Source: JADGQN01 sp035315185
Lineage (GTDB): Bacteria; Desulfobacterota; Syntrophorhabdia; Syntrophorhabdales; WCHB1-27
NCBI GenBank assembly: GCA_035315185.1
Contig: DATFYE010000194.1
Location: 1 to 64,000 of the forward strand
Length of the DNA: 64,000 nt
Direction: 5' to 3'
In this document: piece after piece, positions 60,462-64,000 of the stretch
Numbering within the stretch: position 1 is the stretch's first letter
How the letters are laid out: every line of letters starts with the position of its first letter
The notes under the pieces: generated by a model
The model's database searches: none
The model's input: the letters and a program-made list of their open reading frames with translations, nothing else
What the model was told of the DNA's origin: nothing
Position numbers and translations under genes: made by a program

Positions 60462-62495
60462 ATGGAAATAAACCGGACAGAAACCCTTAACAGGGGTTTG
60501 CTGCTGTTGCAACGCGTGTCGTCTTTCTTTGCATTTCTGCTCATCCCCTTTCTCGGGGGTAATGACCTGCCACTCTATTTTCTCACCATTGACAGGTTCT
60601 GGATCGAAACCTCTTTCATTCTATCTCTCATTGTTGCGCTCTTTGCTCAGTACCTTGCAGGGATACGATCGGATCAGCGCTTTGGACGATTTTTTCTTGC
60701 TATTTCTCCGTTGGCTCTTATGTGCGTGATAAGCTTCGCATACACCTGGAACAGGCTGAGCACACTCAACGAGATCAATTTCTTTGTCTGGTCCTTCGGC
60801 GCCGTATTCCTCTATCTCTCATCAGATAATCGTGATGCCCTTCATGAGGCCCTCGTAGTGGGTTCTCTGCTTCTGGTTCTGAGCGCCATTATCCAACTCA
60901 AGATCCTGCTCCCGGGGCTGGCACAAGTATTCACCAGCGGCAAAAATGCAGAGATAGTGCGAGAGCAGATCGCCCCATTTGGAGCTTTTCTCAACCAGAA
61001 CATGTTAGGCGGGTATTTTATTTACACGCTGCCGCTTGCTGTTTACTTTGTCGCGGTCAAGAAAACAGCCGTATACCTGTTCGTAGTCGCGGCGTTTACC
61101 CTGGGCGTACTTCTCTCTCTTTCGAGATTGGCCATGCTCATAGGATTCACAGGGCTGGTAACCGTTTGTGCACTTATGGTAAAAGTTAATCCAAGGTCGC
61201 TTGTTAAGCTGGCCTTTTCTCTCGGTTGCGCGCTGCTTCTCTTTGTCATTCTTCTCCAGGGAGATCACCGAGAAAGAGTCTCCAGCATGCGAAACCTTCT
61301 AGGAACGAAGATTGAGAAGGTGTCTACAGAAATAACCACGCTCGACAAGCGGACCGCAATATGGCGTGACAGCTTCCGCGCGTTTCTCTCGAAGCCCATC
61401 GTTGGCTACGGCGCAGGCACGTTTGAATATGCCTACAGAAAATTTTATGACGGAGGTTTGTACACGAAGTACGCGCACGGCAGTCTGGCTAAGACTGCTG
61501 TCGAATTAGGGAGCCTCGGGCTCATCGCCTTTTTCTTTTATCTGGCCATGTTTGGCCGAGGAATTGCGGGAGGGCTCCGAGAATCGAGCTCCGGATATCT
61601 TCTAGTATCGGCCTTGTCAGGCCTCCTGTTCGGATTTCTTGATTTTGCCTTCGACATTCCCGCGCACCTCGTGACGTTCTTCGTTGTAACCTCTGCGTTC
61701 ATGGGACAAGAACAGGCGTCCCGACCTATCGCCGCAAGGAAGCATGTACTCCTTTTCCTGATTGCCGCGCTCTGTCTTTCTTTTCTCTTTACAACAAGAG
61801 CGAGCCTGTCTCGCAAACTAGTTGAAGAGGGTACGCTGGCTGAAGAGGCAGGAATGTTTGGGAACGCTTATCTCTCGTACAAGGACGCGATTCGCACCAT
61901 GCCACTAAGCAATGATGGCTATATAAGGGCCATTTCAATTCTTTTGAAATCGTACGATAGCCAAAAAGATCCGCAGTACAAAGAGCAGGTCAAACTTGCC
62001 TTACGCTACCATCTGGGAGAAGTGGAGCGGAATCCCGATAATGACTCCGAACTCTATTTTGTGCGGGGCATGTGTCGCTCTACACTCGCTCCGGGCAAGG
62101 ACGCGTGCGCACTGGTTTCCAAGGCAATTTCTCTCTATCCATCGTCGGGTTACTATATATTTGAGACAGCGCGTTGCTACGAGCGACTGGGCGATTTTGG
62201 CGAAGCCCTGGGCGTTATCGGCAGCATTGAGCCGTATCTCGGGAGCTTCAAAGTTTCAGCTAACCCGCAAGGTCTGTTCGTTTACAAGGTACGGGATCTC
62301 GAAGCGGAAATAGAGTTCAAGAACGGAAACCGCGAAAGAGCCCTTGCCATAGAAAGTGAAAACCTGCTCGATGGAATGAGCGGTAAATATGCGATTTACC
62401 ATACCAAAGCACGCGAATACTTACCCAAGGAAGTGCTCATCAGGTACCTCACGGAAAAGGTGAGATTCTACGAAGAAGCAGTCAATAGCCATTGA
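60462..62495 (+). CDS. O-antigen ligase/oligosaccharyltransferase-like membrane protein with C-terminal TPR region
   Basis: 677 residues. About 11-12 membrane helices (20-440) with the Wzy_C signature: the large periplasmic loop around RTAIWRDSFRAFLSKPIVGY and GAGTFEYAYRKF (about 300-330). After about 445 comes a soluble region with TPR-like helices (AEEAGMFGNAYLSYKDAIRT, then VSKAISLYPSSGYYIFETAR). The family includes WaaL, Wzy and PglL/PilO-type enzymes that attach glycans to pilins. Its place beside pilin genes and pilM suggests pilin glycosylation; glycan ligation to lipid A is the alternative. Confidence 0.78.
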   Translation: MEINRTETLNRGLLLLQRVSSFFAFLLIPFLGGNDLPLYFLTIDRFWIETSFILSLIVALFAQYLAGIRSDQRFGRFFLAISPLALMCVISFAYTWNRLSTLNEINFFVWSFGAVFLYLSSDNRDALHEALVVGSLLLVLSAIIQLKILLPGLAQVFTSGKNAEIVREQIAPFGAFLNQNMLGGYFIYTLPLAVYFVAVKKTAVYLFVVAAFTLGVLLSLSRLAMLIGFTGLVTVCALMVKVNPRSLVKLAFSLGCALLLFVILLQGDHRERVSSMRNLLGTKIEKVSTEITTLDKRTAIWRDSFRAFLSKPIVGYGAGTFEYAYRKFYDGGLYTKYAHGSLAKTAVELGSLGLIAFFFYLAMFGRGIAGGLRESSSGYLLVSALSGLLFGFLDFAFDIPAHLVTFFVVTSAFMGQEQASRPIAARKHVLLFLIAALCLSFLFTTRASLSRKLVEEGTLAEEAGMFGNAYLSYKDAIRTMPLSNDGYIRAISILLKSYDSQKDPQYKEQVKLALRYHLGEVERNPDNDSELYFVRGMCRSTLAPGKDACALVSKAISLYPSSGYYIFETARCYERLGDFGEALGVIGSIEPYLGSFKVSANPQGLFVYKVRDLEAEIEFKNGNRERALAIESENLLDGMSGKYAIYHTKAREYLPKEVLIRYLTEKVRFYEEAVNSH

Positions 62496-62561
62496 TAAAA
62501 GTTTAAAAATCTCCTCGTATGCAGTATCAAAAAAACGACCAACAAGAGTCTCTCACAGGTT

Positions 62562-62577
62562 TGGCCATAATATTGCA
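62562..62577 (+). promoter_or_regulatory. Candidate sigma-54 promoter of the pilMN operon
   Basis: TGGCCA-TAATA-TTGCA: the essential GG and GC are at correct spacing, but positions 5-6 (CA for AC) deviate. About 175 nt of leader to pilM. No other feature was found in the 62496-62764 gap. Confidence 0.5.
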
Positions 62578-62764
62578 AAGTGCCCATCGGGACAGACATG
62601 CCGCACGCGCAATACTCAGCCGAGCCTTTGAAGTATCAGGTTAATAAACTTTCCAAAAGTGCGATAAAAATAATTGGTGGATGTGTGAGCTGCTTCAGAA
62701 AACAGTTTCCGAAAAGAATGTTTACTTTTGCCCTTGAGGACGTAACCTGGAACCCGAGGATGCT

Positions 62765-63823
62765 ATGGTAAAAGAAGCCCTGGAGAGACTGAGACTGCGA
62801 CCGTTTAAGGAATTGTTAGGCGTTGATATCGGGACTACATCTATAAAACTATGCGTGGTAAAAAAAGGCAAAGATGGTCTCTCACTCCAGAAGTTTGCAA
62901 AAAAATCTTATGAGAAAGATCTGCTCCGCGACGGCACGATCGCGGACAGAGCCTTTGTGGCGGGCGAACTGAAGCATCTGCTCCGTGAACAGGAGATCAA
63001 GGTCAGTGCAGCAGCCACGGCCCTGTCCAGTTATACGGTTATCACTAAAAAAGTTACCATGCCTCTTCTGGACGAAGAGACGCTGGGTAAGAGTATCGGG
63101 CTGGAAGTAGAGAGTGTGATACCATATCCGCTTCGCGACATTTACTACAACTATTACGTGATGGGTACGGAAGATGACAAAGAAGCCATGATGAACCTGC
63201 TTATTGTCGCAGCAAAAAAAGAGATCGTCGACGCTTACATGGAAGTTTTTCGCCTTGCAGGCCTTAACCTGCTGATTCTTGACGTTGATATATTCGCCAT
63301 GACGAACCTTATAGAACATATCTATGGATCGCAGCAGTTTTCCGTTGTTGCCGCAGATATCGGTGCGTCCGTCACAAATATAGCGATTGTAAAAAACGGA
63401 GCCATTGAGTTTACCAGAGAGATTCTGATAGGGGGCAAGTATCTTACGAACGAGATCGCCAAGACGTATAACGTGAGTCACGACGAGGCAGAAGAAAAGA
63501 AGCTTAGCCCAGACGGCGATATTGGTGAGTTGGTCGACGAGTTCATTGGGAACGTCTCGTCCGAGATGAACAAGACGGTCAACTTTTACGCGGCTACAAA
63601 GCCGCGTGACACCGTCGGTAAGATCTATCTGACAGGCGGCTCCTCTTGTCTTCCCGGATTGAAGGAGCGCATAGAAAACGATACGGGTATTGAGGTGGCA
63701 TTCCTCGATCCTTCAAGGTGTCTTGCGCCTAATGTGAGAGGCATCGGTCTCGCTGAGGTTGATCATGCCTTCGCACCGGTAGCCCTTTATCTATCTTCGA
63801 GAGTGAGTGACCTGGAACCATGA
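62765..63823 (+). CDS. pilM: Type IV pilus inner-membrane platform protein PilM
   Basis: 352 residues. Actin-like ATPase fold: phosphate 1 LGVDIGTTSIKLCVV (19-33), phosphate 2 VVAADIGASVTNIAIV (near 198), adenosine segment KIYLTGGSSCLPG (near 290). Cytoplasmic ring protein that binds the PilN N-terminus and links to PilB. GAGG precedes the ATG. Stop overlaps the pilN start (ATGA). Confidence 0.93.
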   Translation: MVKEALERLRLRPFKELLGVDIGTTSIKLCVVKKGKDGLSLQKFAKKSYEKDLLRDGTIADRAFVAGELKHLLREQEIKVSAAATALSSYTVITKKVTMPLLDEETLGKSIGLEVESVIPYPLRDIYYNYYVMGTEDDKEAMMNLLIVAAKKEIVDAYMEVFRLAGLNLLILDVDIFAMTNLIEHIYGSQQFSVVAADIGASVTNIAIVKNGAIEFTREILIGGKYLTNEIAKTYNVSHDEAEEKKLSPDGDIGELVDEFIGNVSSEMNKTVNFYAATKPRDTVGKIYLTGGSSCLPGLKERIENDTGIEVAFLDPSRCLAPNVRGIGLAEVDHAFAPVALYLSSRVSDLEP

Positions 63824-64000
63824 TACGTATAAACCTCCTTCCGAAAAAGGTTCGCAAAGAGGCTATCAAGTCTGACATTGCCCTCTTCGTGCTGTTGCTG
63901 ATAGTGGCATTTGTACTTGGTGCAGGCATCTACCTGAACAATGCGGCGCAGATCGCCCATCTCAAGACTGATGTGGCCCGGACAAAGCAATCGATCGCCT
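63820..64000 (+). CDS. pilN: Type IV pilus assembly protein PilN, 3'-truncated by window edge
   Basis: First 60 residues visible. MIRINLLPKK is the PilM-binding INLLP motif, followed by a membrane helix (about 21-38) and the start of a coiled coil. Translationally coupled to pilM. pilO, pilP and pilQ are expected beyond the window. Confidence 0.92.
   Translation, partial: MIRINLLPKKVRKEAIKSDIALFVLLLIVAFVLGAGIYLNNAAQIAHLKTDVARTKQSIA

Noticed and set aside
62580..62771. 63-codon frame before pilM
   Set aside because: No ribosome site, no family resemblance; it lies in the leader of the pilM promoter and runs into the pilM start.

Overview
The window looks like a chromosomal piece of a strictly anaerobic, probably syntrophic deltaproteobacterium (Desulfobacterota, possibly Syntrophorhabdus-like). 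This rests on gene content, not on a marker-gene search: a 1387-residue acyl-CoA dehydratase-type activase, reductive-dehalogenase-like proteins, a TRAP/CoA-ligase/crotonase catabolic cluster, a liv-fadD cluster, a selenoprotein of the glycine/proline reductase B family, system II cytochrome c biogenesis beside hemA/hemC, and sigma-54-driven type IV pili.

Layout. 1-13.5 kb: catabolic genes (MFS carrier, CocE-type hydrolase, two RdhA-like Fe-S corrinoid proteins with a GntR/FadR regulator, then a divergent TRAP transporter, CoA ligase and two crotonases). 13.5-20.9 kb: a mosaic accessory stretch ending at tRNA-Thr(CGT). It holds a UGA-interrupted GrdB-like selenoprotein with its own SECIS hairpin, a decayed serpin joined to another broken gene at a 50-bp palindrome, a serine recombinase with small HTH proteins, a collagen-like secreted protein, and a PqqD-domain protein fused to an 11-cysteine peptide tail that resembles a RiPP precursor behind a consensus sigma-54 promoter. 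21-27.6 kb: livKHMGF plus a second CoA ligase. 27.7-31 kb: a BtuB-like TonB receptor under a cobalamin riboswitch, then DUF3842 and CooT genes. 31-47.6 kb: housekeeping (hemC, hemA, ccsA, acylphosphatase, activase, CorC-like protein, accA, dnaE, guaA, guaB). 47.9-64 kb: a type IV pilus and surface-polysaccharide region.

The pilus region reads as one programme. Four sigma-54 -24/-12 elements precede a secreted protein, a five-gene minor-pilin operon, pilA and pilMN. A sigma-54 activator with a degenerate receiver domain sits among them. A hyaluronan-synthase-like glycosyltransferase, transcribed divergently from that activator, carries a c-di-GMP-I (GEMM) riboswitch, and an O-antigen-ligase/oligosaccharyltransferase-like membrane protein lies between the prepilin peptidase cluster and pilM.

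Intergenic DNA is unusually structured. There are three copies of a ~130-145-bp element whose ends are inverted repeats that co-vary from copy to copy, and several intergenic pairs of short tandem repeats arranged as inverted arms, two of them between convergent genes.
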